Origin: Flaccisagitta enflata
Taxonomy: Eukaryota; Chaetognatha; Sagittoidea; Aphragmophora
Reading direction: 5' to 3'
DNA: 64,000 nucleotides
Assembly: GCA_965153355.1 (NCBI GenBank)
Contig: OZ231126.1
Location: 47,368,001 to 47,432,000, forward strand
The notes under the pieces were generated by a model that saw only the letters and a program-made list of their open reading frames with translations, searched no databases and had not been told where the DNA came from. The translations under genes were made by a program, and so were the position numbers. Shown here one piece after another: positions 46,497 to 59,473 of the stretch. Positions within the stretch are counted from its first letter, which is position 1. Every line of letters begins with the position of its first letter.

Positions 46497-46652
46497 TGTC
46501 GTTGCGGACGGGTGGGCAGGGCTTCCAACCCCTATCCATACCCCCAGCCCCACCCCCACTCCCACACTTTTCGACTAGACCATTACGGACGGACGGACGG
46601 ACCAGTGGACAGACGGACATAGCCTCTTCTAGAGTTGAGTGTCCGCAACTAA
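46497..46652 (-). repeat. AGTCGCG-family element, subfamily C
   Basis: Minus head TTTTTAGTTGCGGACACTCA then ACTCTAGAAGAGGC, CCGTCCGTCCGT core, tail arm CACCCGTCCGCAAC. The terminal CCTTGTT is missing. Confidence 0.8.
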
Positions 46653-46987
46653 AAAGCTAACTTGCTTGTAATGATCGAAATATGAGATGGGGATCTAAGA
46701 TAGAGAGTCGAAAGGAAGGAAGAAATTTCTCCCTGAATTTGCGTAAAAGTGGATCTTTTTTCGTTGCTTCTATCATCTCTCTACTGCAAATGCTTCCGTG
46801 ATTACCACCTCGATCACAAAAAGTTAATTAAATTTCCAAACTTTTGATGTACCTTGATATAAAAGAGAATAGAATCTATTATACAATTAACAATATAGTT
46901 TTTAGTTGTACAATATAGTTTTTAGTCGTACAATATAGTTTTTAGTCGTACAATTAACAATAAAGTTTTTAGTCGTATATAGTTTTT

Positions 46988-47182
46988 AGTCGTGTGCACG
47001 CTACTCTACAACCCGCTTTGTCCGTCGGTTGGTCGGTTGGTCGGTTGGTCTGTCACACTTTACTTTTTTTTATGATTTTCTTTCTTTAACCTCACTGCTC
47101 CAGCCCAAATGGTCTGGCGACCTCAAATATGGCCCCTGCCCACCCGCACGCGACTTCGGTAGCCCTGTATCCGGCCTTGTTT
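46988..47182 (+). repeat. AGTCGCG-family element, subfamily B, complete
   Basis: Head TTTTTAGTCGTGTGCACGCT, GGTTGGTCGGTTGGTCGG core, CCTCAAATATGGCCCC body, arm GCACGCGACTTCGG and tail GTATCCGGCCTTGTT. Preceded by three TAGTTTTTAGTCGTACAATA units (about 46895-46985). Confidence 0.9.
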
Positions 47183-47610
47183 TTTTACATTGATGCATGA
47201 TTTACGTATAGAAACCCAGAGCAAAATTAAAATTTTGTTTTTGAATGATTTTAACAGTTTAACATCACCTTCATAATCTTACATATTGAAAAGAAATCTT
47301 TTTTGAACTTACATCTATGAAAGTCGAAGAATTATGCTTTTTTCTATTTTTTTTTCTTTTTGCATAGTATTTGCGATTTCGCAGTCGTCGATAATGAATA
47401 ACACATGTTTTCTTCTTAATTGGATCCACTCTGGGAGGAGGCTCAAGCAACATCGTAGAAAAATTTTTTTTCAGTATTTCTGGCGTTTTAAAAATTTTGG
47501 TTGTTTTGTTTAGTTGGTGGAAACTATGCGTACTTATGTATCTTTTGCACCTATGCCTGTATACTGGTCCGTAACCCTTAAGAGTAACATTGAACAAATC
47601 CTGAAATAAA

Positions 47611-47770
47611 CAAGGCCGGATACACGGCAATCCAGTCGCGGACGGTTAGGCAGGAGCAGTAATGCGAAAACCGCTCGGAATTCAAAAATGTGACGGACGG
47701 ACCGACGGACCGACTTACCGACTCACCGTCCGACACGGCAAGGTGTAGAGTCGCGTGTCCGCGACGGAAA
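47611..47770 (-). repeat. AGTCGCG-family element, subfamily A, complete
   Basis: AACAAGGCCGGATACACGGC, CCAGTCGCGGACGG, ACCGCTCGGAATTC and GCAAGGTGTAGAGTCGCG then TGTCCGCGAC. Confidence 0.92.
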
Positions 47771-47834
47771 ACTTCCTGACTTTCTTCACATCAAACAAGG
47801 CCTACACCCATTATATAAGTCGCGTGCATGACAA

Positions 47835-48060
47835 TCATGACTTTGGATGACTAAAATTGACTTTAAATGACTCATTATGACTTAAAATAACTAATAAAGA
47901 CTTAAAATGATGTAAATTGACTTAGGTAAATGACCAAATTGACCTAATCTATTTGAGTGACTTGATATAACTTAAAATGACTAAGAATGACTTAGAATGT
48001 CTAGAAATGACCTAAAATGATTAAAAAAGACTTAAAGTAATAAAAATAGTGAAGCTTGAC
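47835..48060. repeat. degenerate 10-bp GACTTAAAAT array
   Basis: About 20 units of ATGACTTAAA and relatives, as at 24110-24300. It is followed by an AGTCGCG-family head on the minus strand (to 48132, GAGTCGCATGCACGCGACTA). Confidence 0.8.
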
Positions 48061-48173
48061 AAACGGGCGGATGAACAAACTGATGGACGAATGAACGAAG
48101 CGGATTGTTGAGTCGCATGCACGCGACTAAAAAAAGATATGATATACAAGATCGCATATATGGTGGAACAAGG

Positions 48174-48296
48174 CCGTAGACACGGTCGCGGACAGGTGGG
48201 CAGGAACGAAAAACCTCAAAAAGCGACTTTGTGATGGATGGACCGACGGACTGACCAAAAAGAGGCTTTTAGAGTCGCGTTTCCGTGACTAAAAAT
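48174..48296 (-). repeat. AGTCGCG-family element, subfamily D
   Basis: AACAAGGCCGTAGACACGGT, CGCGGACAGGTGGGCAGG, AAAAAGCGACTTTGTGATGG and AGAGTCGCGTTTCCGTGACT. Confidence 0.85.
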
Positions 48297-49768
48297 GACA
48301 TTGTTTTTGGGATTCACACTTTTGGGATCCATAAGCTTTTCATGATTTCATTACTAATGAGGATTTTAGACATAACAGGGTAAGCAAAAATTTTTGCACA
48401 ACTCTGATAAAGCATTGAAAAACATTGCAATGCAGGGCAAATTTCATCATGATATGAATCAAAAACCAAACTTCAGTAATTCAGTATGCTTATGAGCCAA
48501 TACTGTTGGTTATAGGCAATAGATGAGGTCTGGAAAATGAATCATTGTAATGGTCACATTAAGACTATGTGCCATGATTTTGACTGTTTCCTTGATCAAG
48601 TGGCATCGGTTTTTCTTCATCTTGTTAGACAATTCTAATCCTACTGACCCAATCATCAGTTGTTATGACTATCTGACATCAAGGTAACATATTTTGTATG
48701 ATAATGACTTGCAGGGGACGCCATGCATGAGAAAAACAATGGACTTAGTAGAATTTTTTTATCCCCAAATTTGGCTGGTAAAATTATTGCAAAATCTGAC
48801 TGTGTGGTTCAACTTTGATGCCTTCTAACGGAAACAGCAATTGGACAAGTGAATGACGGCTCATAACACTGCACTCTTCTACGATTCCTTGATTTTCGGT
48901 ATTTGGACGAAAAACCTCGTTTGCCTGGAAAAGGCGGTTTACCCCTGGATTCTTTTCATAGTTTCTACACTGGGCATTTATGTAAGGGGAATGCGTCAGT
49001 TGTATACGACAAAGTGGGCTTCTCATTAAGCAGTGACACCAATAGCAGTATAATAGAGATACAGAAGTCAGTGTTTCGAATAGAAAGCTATTAATGAGTG
49101 CTCATTCCACGGGAAATGCTTTAGCAAGTGAGCAAGCGAATGGGCTTGGGGTAGCTTAGAATCCAACTGCGATTAAAATCAAAATGCCTTTGCTATCTTT
49201 AAGCACATCTACACAACATACTACACTTTTTAAAAGAACAGGTAACGACGGCAAAAACAGGGTCAGAGCGGGTTTCTAGTGAATCCAACAATTGCGTTCA
49301 TCCCATCAATCACGTTTGTAGTGAGGACCCGTTCACACATTTATGAGTCTCAACCTACCCATGAGGGAGCGAGTAAAGTGTGTGTGCGAGCTTGTGAACG
49401 GATTGCGGGCAAGTTTTTGTAGCAAGTAAGTGGAGTGAGCAGTCCAAGTGAATAAACGTAGCAAGCAACCGAGTGGCCCATTTAAAGGAGTATTTGTCTG
49501 TAGAAACAGTAGTCGGGAAAAAAGTCGAAGTCAGTCTTCTACTTTTTGACATATTCGAGAAAAACGGGGTTTTCATTTTCTTATAAGGAAGTTGAGGGTC
49601 TCGATTGAGCGATTGGGGCATCCAATGAAATTGATAGGGTAAGTAAATTTGATAATTCTCTTTCATTTGGCGCCAAGCAGAATGCTCTACGACAAATATT
49701 TTTTGCGCTATGATTTTTTAAAGATTTATTTATGAAAAATTTGAATGAAATTTTTTTGATTTTTTACG
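48297..49768. other. unresolved sequence; overlapping open frames at 48784-49094
   Basis: An end of the ACAGGGT MITE family lies near 48379. Open frames on both strands at 48784-49094 and one on the minus strand at 49355-49666 have no recognised motif and no consistent splice sites. Confidence 0.4.
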
Positions 49769-50289
49769 ATTTTGTGTAGGATCAATAAAAGTGTGTATTT
49801 ATGTTTGTTTGAGCATGCAAATACAAGGAAACATGTTTATGAGCACAGCTGCTCATCTGTGAGGGCTTTTTTGAGCATTTTAGCTTACTTAGCTTATTTA
49901 GCTCAGTTTTTTTTTTAATGTGATAAATGAATAGATATTTTGATACATGTTTAAGAAAGCAGATACAAAAAAGCATATCAGTGAACATAACTGCTCATCT
50001 GTGGGGTGCTTTTAAACATTTTAGCTCACTTAGCTCACTTAGCTCATTTAACTCAGTCTTTTTTCTTCTGATTTTTAATGGGATAAATAAATGTTTTGAT
50101 GGGAGCATGTAAATACAAGAAAGCATATCAGTGAGCATAGCTGATTGTCTGGTTGAGTGATTTTGAGCATTGTAGCTCATCTAGCTCATTTGGCTCAGTC
50201 CTATTTTTCTCTGATTTTCAGTGCAATCAATACATACAATTGCTCTTGATTTGATCTAATAGAAAAAAAGATTTGCAGTGACTAAAGAC
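49769..50289 (+). repeat. J-family repeat, copy 2
   Basis: Collinear with 31517-32029, including GATTTTGTGTAGGATCAATA at the start and TTGCTCTTGATTTGATCTAA near the end, with three to four internal units. Confidence 0.85.
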
Positions 50290-50393
50290 AAAAACTTGGT
50301 GAAAAGTGACCAAAGCTTACGACTTTTTTCCTCACGGCGACAGCCGCCATTACTGGTATACCGATCCATTTGCGAAGTGATGTAATAACCAAA

Positions 50394-50528
50394 CAAGGCC
50401 GGATACACGGTAATCCAGTCGCGGACGGTTGGGCAGGAGCGGTAATTCAAAGACCGATCGCAAGTTTAGAAATATTTGTGACGGACCGACCGACCGACAC
50501 AAGGTGTAGAGTCGCGTGTCCGCTAAAA
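50394..50528 (-). repeat. AGTCGCG-family element, subfamily A, small deletion in head
   Basis: CAAGGCCGGATACACGGTAA, CCAGTCGCGGACGG and AGGTGTAGAGTCGCGTGTCC; the outer head arm is reduced to GCTAAAA. Confidence 0.85.
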
Positions 50529-50729
50529 AAAGGTATTTTTTGAAATCACTACCCCTGCGTAGTGTTCAACCATCTGTAACTGTTGTTGTGTGTACAGCCT
50601 TGTTTCGTTGACAAAATGCCTTCCATGTGCTATATCTTCCTGATACAACCACCGCCAAAACTTTCATCCCCTCCGCTGCTGCCGCCTCCGCCTGTAACTG
50701 ACGGACAGAAGAATTGATCAAATACAGTC

Positions 50730-51226
50730 GCGTGCAGGTTGGCAGGTTGGCAGGTTGTTTAATTGAGTGAGGTCAAAGACGCATGCGACTAAAGAGGGGA
50801 CCAAACGACCGATTGACCGACGGAAAGAAGGACATAGTGAGGTGTAGAGTACGTCCCGTGAAGCGCCCCAAACTTTGACTATGGCTCTCACCAATCTTAC
50901 CACAGTTGAGGCTTGGTAAAAAAACATTCCATGCAAAATTTTAAGCCTCTGAGATAGCAGGAACCTTCGTCAGGGTGAGGTTGAAGTTTGTATTGAATTA
51001 GCATTGGAATCAATATTTCTATTATGCAAATTTTGTCTCTGCCATAGGTTTCTATGGAAACTTCATGGTCACCCTGACAAAGGTTCCTGCTGTTCCAGAG
51101 GCCTGAAATTTTGCATGGGATGTTTTTTTACCAAGCCTCAACCATGGTAAGATTGGTGAGAGTCAGCGTCGAAGTTTGGGGCGGTTCATGGGACGTAGTG
51201 TAGAGTCGCTTAGCGCACGACTAAAA
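50730..51226 (-). repeat. AGTCGCG-family element split by a hAT-like MITE
   Basis: The minus head GTCGTGCGCTAAGCGACTCT lies at the right (51206-51226) and the core at the left (50800-50849). They are separated by the 348-bp element at 50850-51197. Confidence 0.75.
50850..51197. mobile_element. hAT-like palindromic MITE with 8-bp target duplication
   Basis: Inverted arms of about 135 bp starting TACGTCCCGTGAAGCGCCCC and ending GTTCATGGGACGTA. The 8-bp direct repeat GTGTAGAG lies immediately outside both ends (50842-50849, 51198-51205). Eight-base duplications are typical of the hAT superfamily. Confidence 0.9.
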
Positions 51227-51267
51227 AGCTTAATCTCTGACATTGTTTCATAAGAACTTATCAGTTT

Positions 51268-51681
51268 TTAAGTGCGTCCTCGCACTTCTATAAGAGGTCA
51301 TGTCCGTCGGTTGGTTGGTTGGTTGGTTGGTCGGTCACCCAAACGTTTGAAATGCGCAAAACGGCTGATTCTGACGTATTTCTTCATTCCTATCACCTTT
51401 CATGCCTCACCACATTCATCGTCATTCATTCATTCATTCATTCATTCATTCATTCATTCATTCATTCATTCATTCATTCATTCATTCATTCATTCATTCA
51501 TTCATTCTTTCATTCATTCATAAAAAACGTTTATTCATAAAAAACGTTCATTCACAAATTCGAGGCGCACTTATTGGCCTTCACTTGGCCTTGTTAGTCG
51601 CGTGCTACGCAACTCTACACCCCGCTTAGTGACCTTCTCCATTACTGCCCCTGCCAACCAGCACCGAGCATCCGGCCTTGT
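51268..51681 (+). repeat. two AGTCGCG-family copies flanking an (ATTC)n array
   Basis: A head fragment at 51268-51345 (AGTGCGTCCTCGCACTTCTA, GGTTGGTTGGTTGG), (ATTC)n at 51423-51525, then a short internally deleted B copy at 51592-51681 (TAGTCGCGTGCTACGCAACT to CATCCGGCCTTGTTT). Confidence 0.8.
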
Positions 51682-51789
51682 TTTTGGTATGTACTGCTTA
51701 ATCTCTCCGTCTGTCTCCGTCTGTTGCTGTCTGTCTCTGTCTGTCTCCGTCTGTCTCTCTCTGTCTGTCTCTCTCTGTCTCCGTCTGTC

Positions 51790-51942
<153 letters not shown>

Positions 51943-51959
51943 TATGGCAAAATAAAATA

Positions 51960-52587
51960 ACATAGAACTTTTTTTTTCATTAAATGAATCTTGAATCATT
52001 TCAAAACAACAAGTAATACAAGGGAGCGCTGACATCTTTTAATGTTGCAACTGGTTTTGTCACGTTGTTTCTTCACAAACGCAAACGCCACAATTCTGCA
52101 TCATCTGTGAATAAAAAGATGTTCGCAATTTTGGTTGAAAGCAAGAGTAACTTTTTACGTTTTATGTTTCTAGTCGCGTGCACACAACTCTTTCACCCGC
52201 ATTGTCGTTCTATGAGCCGCTATGTCCGTCGATCGGATAGGAATTCTTTACAACTACAGCATTGATGACGCAGTGCCTAGATCAAGTTCAAATTATTTTT
52301 TCTTTTGAATGCCCACATTGTACCCATTCTAATTAACATGGGAAGAATTGGCAACATTTTGACATTGCCATCAGGCTGAATTAGGCATCATGAGAATCAA
52401 ATTGAAATAAAATCTTCTTTCTACCCAAAAATACTAGTTAACAGCCATCTCTAGTTACTGGAGCACATTTCCCGCCTAGATGTTGAACATAACGGGTGGT
52501 CTTCAAAAAAGTAGTTTTTAATTTCATTAGTATCACTTTTCAAATATTTTCTAACTAGAAAATTGTATTTAGTTATGACAGAAAATT
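51960..52587. other. spacer with one AGTCGCG-family head
   Basis: A head fragment at 52170-52245 (TAGTCGCGTGCACACAACTC). Otherwise AT-rich without support for a gene. Confidence 0.5.
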
Positions 52588-53155
52588 TTTGAAAGAAAAT
52601 GAAGTGTTTCATCATACTTTTTGCAATATTATCAGGACAATAATGAAGCTGCAACGCTTTTAGTGGACAAATTGTCTCTAAAGACACTTGGTATATATAT
52701 TTCTATCATATCCTGACTTAAAATGTAATTTGAACTTTGCGATTCACATGAAAACAAGCATGAAAATGATGTTTTTAGTGAATTTATGCTTACACTTTTT
52801 TTCATTTTCTGAGGTCAAAATTCTAAGAAAGCTAAACACATAGAAAGTTTGTATTTTGAAAAACATAGTTCTCACTGTAATTGATTTGGGAAAAGAATTA
52901 TGTTTTTTGTTTTTTTTTATTTTTTCATTTCCTAAGCAAATTTAGAATTTTGACCAACCAGTACAAATTTTCAAGACAATTTTTTTTTGGTAAAATTGGC
53001 TAAACTTGGTCCTCTTGCTAGATAAATGCAGATTTTCTTTCAAATATTATGTATTTTATATCATTCACTAATTTGTGCATTTTCATTTATATATTTTTTC
53101 TATTTAGACCCTCTTTGAAACACAAATGTTGCCTTTGGAGGGAAGCCGTCTTATG
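52588..53155 (+). repeat. I-family dispersed repeat, copy 2
   Basis: About 570 bp collinear with 22348-22945 at high similarity, differing by scattered substitutions and short indels. Confidence 0.8.
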
Positions 53156-53159
53156 TAGA

Positions 53160-53817
53160 TATGATCATGGCCTAAATATTTCATTATGAGCACTTTTTAT
53201 GAAGATCAATATTTTTTTAGTTATGTCAAAAAAACTGACTTGAATTATTGTCTATCTAAAAAATTTTATTCAAATTTGACTAAAGAGCAGTGTTTTCTAC
53301 CAAGTTTACTTTTGAATGATGGTAGTGGAATGAAAGTATGTCTTGAAAAAATATAAAAACCAGGAATTTTTTTAATAAAAGACCAAATATACGCTTAAAA
53401 CATCAAACATAAACATTTATCACTTTTAATCAAAAATAGGTAATAATGCTAAAAAAAAGATTTTGGTTAAAAGTATATGATACAAATATGTATTTTTAAA
53501 ATTATAAAAGGCACTATTTAATATGGTTACTAAATAAGCAATCAAAGACATTATCTAAACAAAGAGCTACCTTTTTTATGTCCACCCAGTATTTTAGAGC
53601 AGGTACTTGCAAAATGGAGATACCTTGCAATGAATCGGCTTGAATTTCATGACGAACTTGAGCATAATTTTCCTTTTGCATATTGCGAGAATGCAATGTT
53701 GTTTCCATTTGATGAAGTTCGCACGATCCCGATTAGCAGCATATCCTTTTATTAATACATGGAATATGATGAATCAATTTGAAATCAGACATACATATTG
53801 ATTTAGACCATTTAGAC
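53160..53817. other. unresolved; one minus open segment at 53570-53720
   Basis: A minus frame reads ENYAQVRHEIQADSLQGISI and QVPALKYWVDIKK before a possible donor AAAAAG|GTAGCT. It is protein-like, but the acceptor is poor and no family is recognised. An AGTCGCG-family head follows at 53818-53905. Confidence 0.3.
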
Positions 53818-54060
53818 TTTTTGGTTGCGTGCATGCGACTCTATAATCCGTTGGTCAGTCCATATGTCTGTCCGTCCGTCCATCAGTCAGTCCATCCGTC
53901 ACTGTTCGTTTTTCCGACAACTGTTTTAAGCTATACACCCAAAATACACCCAAAATAGAAATAGCTAACGCTCATACTCACGCTCTCATAGAGTGGATTA
54001 ACGAGCATTTAAAACAATGAAGGGGGTTAAACAACTTGAGTGAAAAAGCATATTGCTAAA

Positions 54061-54062
<2 letters not shown>

Positions 54063-54136
<74 letters not shown>

Positions 54137-54395
54137 GACCGTGTGTGTGTGAGACCGTGTGTGTGCGTGACTGTGTGTGTGTGCGTGACCGTGTGTGTGC
54201 GTGTGTGACCGTGTGTGTGTTTGTGCGTGACCGTGTGTGTGTCTGTGTGTGACCGTGTGTGTGACTGTGTGTGTTTGATCGTGTGTGTGTGACTGTGTGT
54301 GCGACCGTGTGCGTGTGACTGTGTGTGCGACCGTGTGCGTGTGACTGTGTGTGCGACCGTGTGCGTGTGACCGTGTGCGTGTGACTGTGTGTGTT
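54063..54395. repeat. (GT)n and a derived GT-GACC higher-order array
   Basis: A pure GT run to 54133, then about 14 units such as GTGTGTGTGACCGTGTGTGC. Open frames on both strands are artefacts. Confidence 0.95.
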
Positions 54396-54399
54396 TGTT

Positions 54400-55197
54400 C
54401 GGGTCCATTTTCACTATTACTGATATTTTCGTTGCTTAAAAAAACGATTGTGATACCTTTGTATGACTTCAATTTGGCATACACGTGCTGCAGATGACTT
54501 CATTCTTGCAACCTTGCTTTTTCAATTCGTGATCGACGCGCAGATCTTCAGAATTAATCACTTAATGGCAGGAAAAAAATCTCTTAAAAAATGCCATCTT
54601 GTAAATAAGAAAAAAAAGTATCGCGAGTTTAATTGTAACCGCATTTTCACGGTACACAAGAATCTTAGTGATTTCCAGTTTAACGAGGTTTAGCCGCGAT
54701 CTGCTTCGTGATTCTATTACGTCACCTTGGAAGAGTGACTGAGTAAAAGAACTAGTTGTGGGGTTATGATCCAAATTTCATCATCTTAAAGCACCTAAAA
54801 GTGCTGTTTCTATACTCATATGTTTGTGCAAATTTTTTTGCTCATCCTGTCAAATGGATTTGTCCTCTCCAGCCCTGCAGCCGTGACAGGAATGATTGAG
54901 AAAATATCATATCTTGACCGAAATACTTGACCACTTGAATGACTTGACATGAATAAACGTCCGTTTCTTGTATCAATGGTCCGTCCAAATTTCCGAATTT
55001 CCGTTAGTTATTACCTGTTTAAGATTTTTCTCAGTTTTCTGTGGTGTCGCATTGGTCATGGAAGCGCATACTTTCATCAATCGCTCTGTCTGATCGAGTC
55101 TTTCGTCTCTCTTCTCAATTTTGTGTCAATCCTTCCGGGTTTAAAGATAAATCATTTATGTTGACATGATCATTTTCCCTCACTCCTTCCATTTCAG
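54400..55197. other. no recognised feature
   Basis: Possible intron of the candidate gene ending at 55293. An ACAGGGT-family MITE end lies near 54833. No upstream exon was identified with confidence. Confidence 0.4.
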
Positions 55198-55293
55198 GGT
55201 GATTTTGAGGGCTCTGGGCTCTTCCCTGTTCTTACCTCATCCAGAGCAACAGTGAAAAATCCTCTTGTCTTGATTGACGACAACTCAACTTAA
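55198..55293 (+). CDS. candidate terminal exon of an unrecognised protein
   Basis: The acceptor CCCTCACTCCTTCCATTTCAG (its last 20 nt pyrimidine-rich) opens the only stop-free frame, 31 codons in phase 0. It reads GDFEGSGLFPVLTSSRATVK and then NPLVLIDDNST before TAA. AATAAA occurs about 140 nt downstream (near 55434). No homologue recognised and no partner exon found. Confidence 0.35.
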   Translation, partial: GDFEGSGLFPVLTSSRATVKNPLVLIDDNST

Positions 55294-56234
55294 ATTGATG
55301 AAATCTGGGTTCTGACATAAGGCAGCAGTAAGGTAAGATATGAATGAAACGGATTTCCATATGTTTAGTACATTTCTAGGCGCTATGGGCCCAATCGGCC
55401 GAAAGAACATTACACAACATTACACTACAACCAAAATAAAGATAAAGATAAGGACAAGAGCCTTGGGAGCTCTTACTGGTGTTTCATGCGCACCCCTCAC
55501 AGCTATCCTCAGAATTATCAAAAATCCATCTTAATCCTTACCAAGGAGCGGCTCAACAGATACTAATAAACAGCAAGAAAGACCTATGATTGTCAGCTAT
55601 TTATGAAATGTGCAAGTGACAAGAAAGAGTACCAGATTTGTGTGCTGAATTGTGACCCATGCATCCCTCAAACCTATCTGATCTTCCCATTGTAAAATGC
55701 TCATGACATCCATAACCTTAAATCAAGATTTTTCCCGCAAATTGAGAATAATCCACCAAGTTACTCCGAGTCAACCCCTAACTCTCAATTATAGTAACTA
55801 ATATTTATCCAAATTTGAGCAAAACAAATTACCAAAGTTAAGTATATCATCAAAAGACAATGTAGTTACCAAAGGCAATGTTGTGAAGAAACCATACCAT
55901 AAAGGCATATAGTGTACATCAACTCAACAATTCATACTCAACAGTTCCAATCTAGGAGACTGACAGAGGATTTCAACACAACGAGATACACTAAAAACAC
56001 AAAAAGATCATCACTATTGATTAAGGATTGATTCAACACGTGTAATGTTAAGAGTGGCCTGTTTTCACAAAGAAAAATCAAAATGTAAATGAGATGTAAG
56101 CGATCCTCGATGATAAATGTCCCTTTCTTTCCCCAATCATTTTCTAACGATTAGATGAAGCAATTTTGGGTCAATCAACTGGGCGACCCTTTTGATTGCC
56201 AACGACATATACATTGTTTTTCTTTGTCTTTCTT
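55294..56234. other. no recognised gene
   Basis: Includes a short segment (AAGGACAAGAGCC, GGAGCTCTTACTGGTGTTT at about 55450) shared with 35060-35095. Otherwise nothing was recognised. Confidence 0.45.
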
Positions 56235-57040
<806 letters not shown>

Positions 57041-58287
57041 TCGAAATAGTCTTTATGATGACTTTATTCTTTATTTCAGGAGTTATTCGTCGATTTTTTG
57101 GTTTTCCAAACGTGACTTCGATTGCAAAAGGATCGAAATGAGGTCAGTGACATGATTGATCTTTCAGTGACTAGTGATGTTTGCTCATAAGTTGTTTTTT
57201 TTTGTTCCTGTTTGGTCATTAGATCATTTTAATAAACGTTTTTCGTTTTGCGTGCTCATTTGTTTTTTGATAGGTTGCTTGAAAATTGTAATTTGTTTTT
57301 TTTTTTCAATTTGTTTTGTATATGTACTGTTGAGCTTCACTAGAGCCCATTTCAAGGGACTGAACAAAATTATGCCTTGAAGGGAAGCTGCTTTATTGCC
57401 ATTATAGAAATAATAATAAAATCTTTCATGGGTCAGTAGGTTGCATGCCTTATAAGCGGACATGCCTTATTAGCGGGTGCGCTCTTGCGGTATTCCACTG
57501 TATGATAATACTTTGAATACTTTTTATGTTCATGTTGGTTTGTCATTTCATATGTGTTTTTATGTTCATGTTCATTTTCATATACATGTATAATTCAATA
57601 ATTGGTACAAATGAATAAATCGACGAGGTTTTTAGTTTTACAGACTTTCTAGGCGGGTTTTCATTTAGGGTGAGGGCCTAGGGGTAGGGTTAGGGATGGG
57701 GTTGGGGATGGTTTTAAGGTTAGGGCTAGCGTTAGGGCTAGGTGAGGGTTGGGTTTCATACATCACAACCCAAATCTGCTCCAATTAAAGCTTCGCCCTT
57801 ACATGAACCCCCCCCCCCAAAAAAAACAAAAAAAAAAAAAAAAAAAAAAAAAGATTTGAATCCTTTTAGAAAAAAGTTTCCAGTAATTCAATATAATTTC
57901 TATGTGAAATAGTAAATGTCAAGTAATATCTGACCATGAACTAATTTTGATTTTTGTGCATAATTTTGACCTAAAGTCTTGATTCTTTCCCCAATTAAAA
58001 AAATCTCACCCTGTACAGACTTCCAAACGCCCAAGGTGCAAGGCCGTTGCTAACTTACAAACACCTAGCTGGCGTCACTACATCCACTGAAATCTATTTA
58101 TAAGAATACACTATTTCCATTGAGAAGATAAAATAAAGCTTGAACTGCATATTTTTGCTAAAATCGATGTCCGATTGTTGATGATGAAAAAAAGAAGGTA
58201 CAATTCTGACCAAAGACATTGGGTTATTGGAATGAAACTTTGCAGATGATCTATCAAAGCGACGGACTGTCTTATATTGCTTTTACT
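57041..58287. other. mixed spacer: mariner-like end, telomere-like patch, poly(C)/poly(A)
   Basis: A mariner-like end at 57440-57492 (CTTATTAGCGGGTGCGCTCT to CCACTG then TA). Degenerate GGGTTAGGG-like sequence lies at 57660-57750. A C9 then A-rich run lies at 57808-57853. No gene was seen. Confidence 0.5.
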
Positions 58288-58289
58288 TA

Positions 58290-59384
58290 CAGTAGATCTC
58301 GTCTAGACTTGAGATAACGGGGGCAAGCACTATGGAAGAACAAATAAAACTAGAGGGCTGATATTTGGAATATAAACTAACAAAGGAATAATTTATTCCC
58401 CATGATACTTGTTGAAACACTTTCCATTTATGCTAAAATATCAATATTTTGAGAAATGTTTTGAGGGAACATTGCTTAAAAAAATCAGTTTTCCCACAGT
58501 ATGTTCTGTAAGAATACTGTGGCCGTTGCTAGGAGCGATCCATGTGTGACAACCCCTAGCAACCGCTAAACGAGCAACATTCTTACAGAACATACTGTGG
58601 GAAAGTTGTAGCAAATTTGATTTTAAGCAATGTTCCTTCAAAAAATTTCTCAAAATATTGATACTTTAGCGTAAATACATGGAAATGCGTTTCCATGGCA
58701 ACCAACTATCATGGGCAATAAATCATTATTTAATTAGTCTACACCGTCTTCGGATCGGACTGTGAAATGCAAAACCTTTATAGCTCCTAAACTACTAGGA
58801 AAAAAGTCATGAAATTTTCAATGAATATTGGTAACATGTGACGGTTTTTGCATGTCAAAGCTCAGATCATAGTATAGAAAAGGTGAGGGGAAAACAAAAT
58901 ATTGAAAGAACATCCATTTTTAGGCAAAATTGCTTTTTTTTACCTGTTTTTTTGAAAAGTGCTATTTTCTTTTCTAAAAATATGTAGCAAATCGATAATA
59001 TATTGGTTAACATCTCTCATCAAAAATAAATCCTAGAGTTTTTGTGGAAAAGCAAAGCAATTTCAAGCAGATCAAGACAACTCCATCATAGGAAAATAAA
59101 GAAAAATGTATCTTGATTAAAAATAGGTTTTCTTTCATTATTTTTTTTTCCACCTCACCTTTTCTATATTATGATATGAGCTTTTACATTAAAAAACCGT
59201 CACATGTTACTAATATTCACTGAAAATTTCATGACTTTTTTCCTAGTGGTTTAGAAGCTATAAAGGTTTTGCATTTCACAGTCCGATCTAAAGACGGTGT
59301 ATATTCCAAATATCAATCCCCTGGCTTCATTTGTTAATCTACGATGCTTGCCCCCGTTATCTCAAGTCTATACGAGATCTACTG
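58290..59384. mobile_element. Tc1/mariner-like palindromic element with TA duplication
   Basis: Ends CAGTAGATCTCGTCTAGACT and AGTCTATACGAGATCTACTG, TA outside both. The arms continue inward for about 270 bp (GATAACGGGGGCAAGC, GTGAAATGCAAAACC, CATGTGACGGTTTTTG). No coding capacity. The left arm carries a nested MITE. Confidence 0.85.
58375..58739. mobile_element. 365-bp palindromic MITE nested in the mariner-like element
   Basis: Nearly the whole element is an inverted repeat (CCACAGTATGTTCTGTAAGA and its mirror at the centre). TA flanks both ends (58373-58374, 58740-58741). The opposite arm of the host element shows the empty site as AATATACACCG. Confidence 0.88.
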
Positions 59385-59473
59385 TATCTCTGACCTTTCC
59401 CAGAAACAGAAGCACAAAATAGTGTCATGATACCTGGTGAGCAGGGTCGAGCGGGCGATGTACCTTATACCAT

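Noticed and set aside
49355-49666. 103-codon minus frame as a gene
   Set aside because: No motif, no splice signals, and mostly low-information sequence.
53998-54484. Histidine/threonine-rich 116-138 codon frames
   Set aside because: Translation of the GT-derived array.
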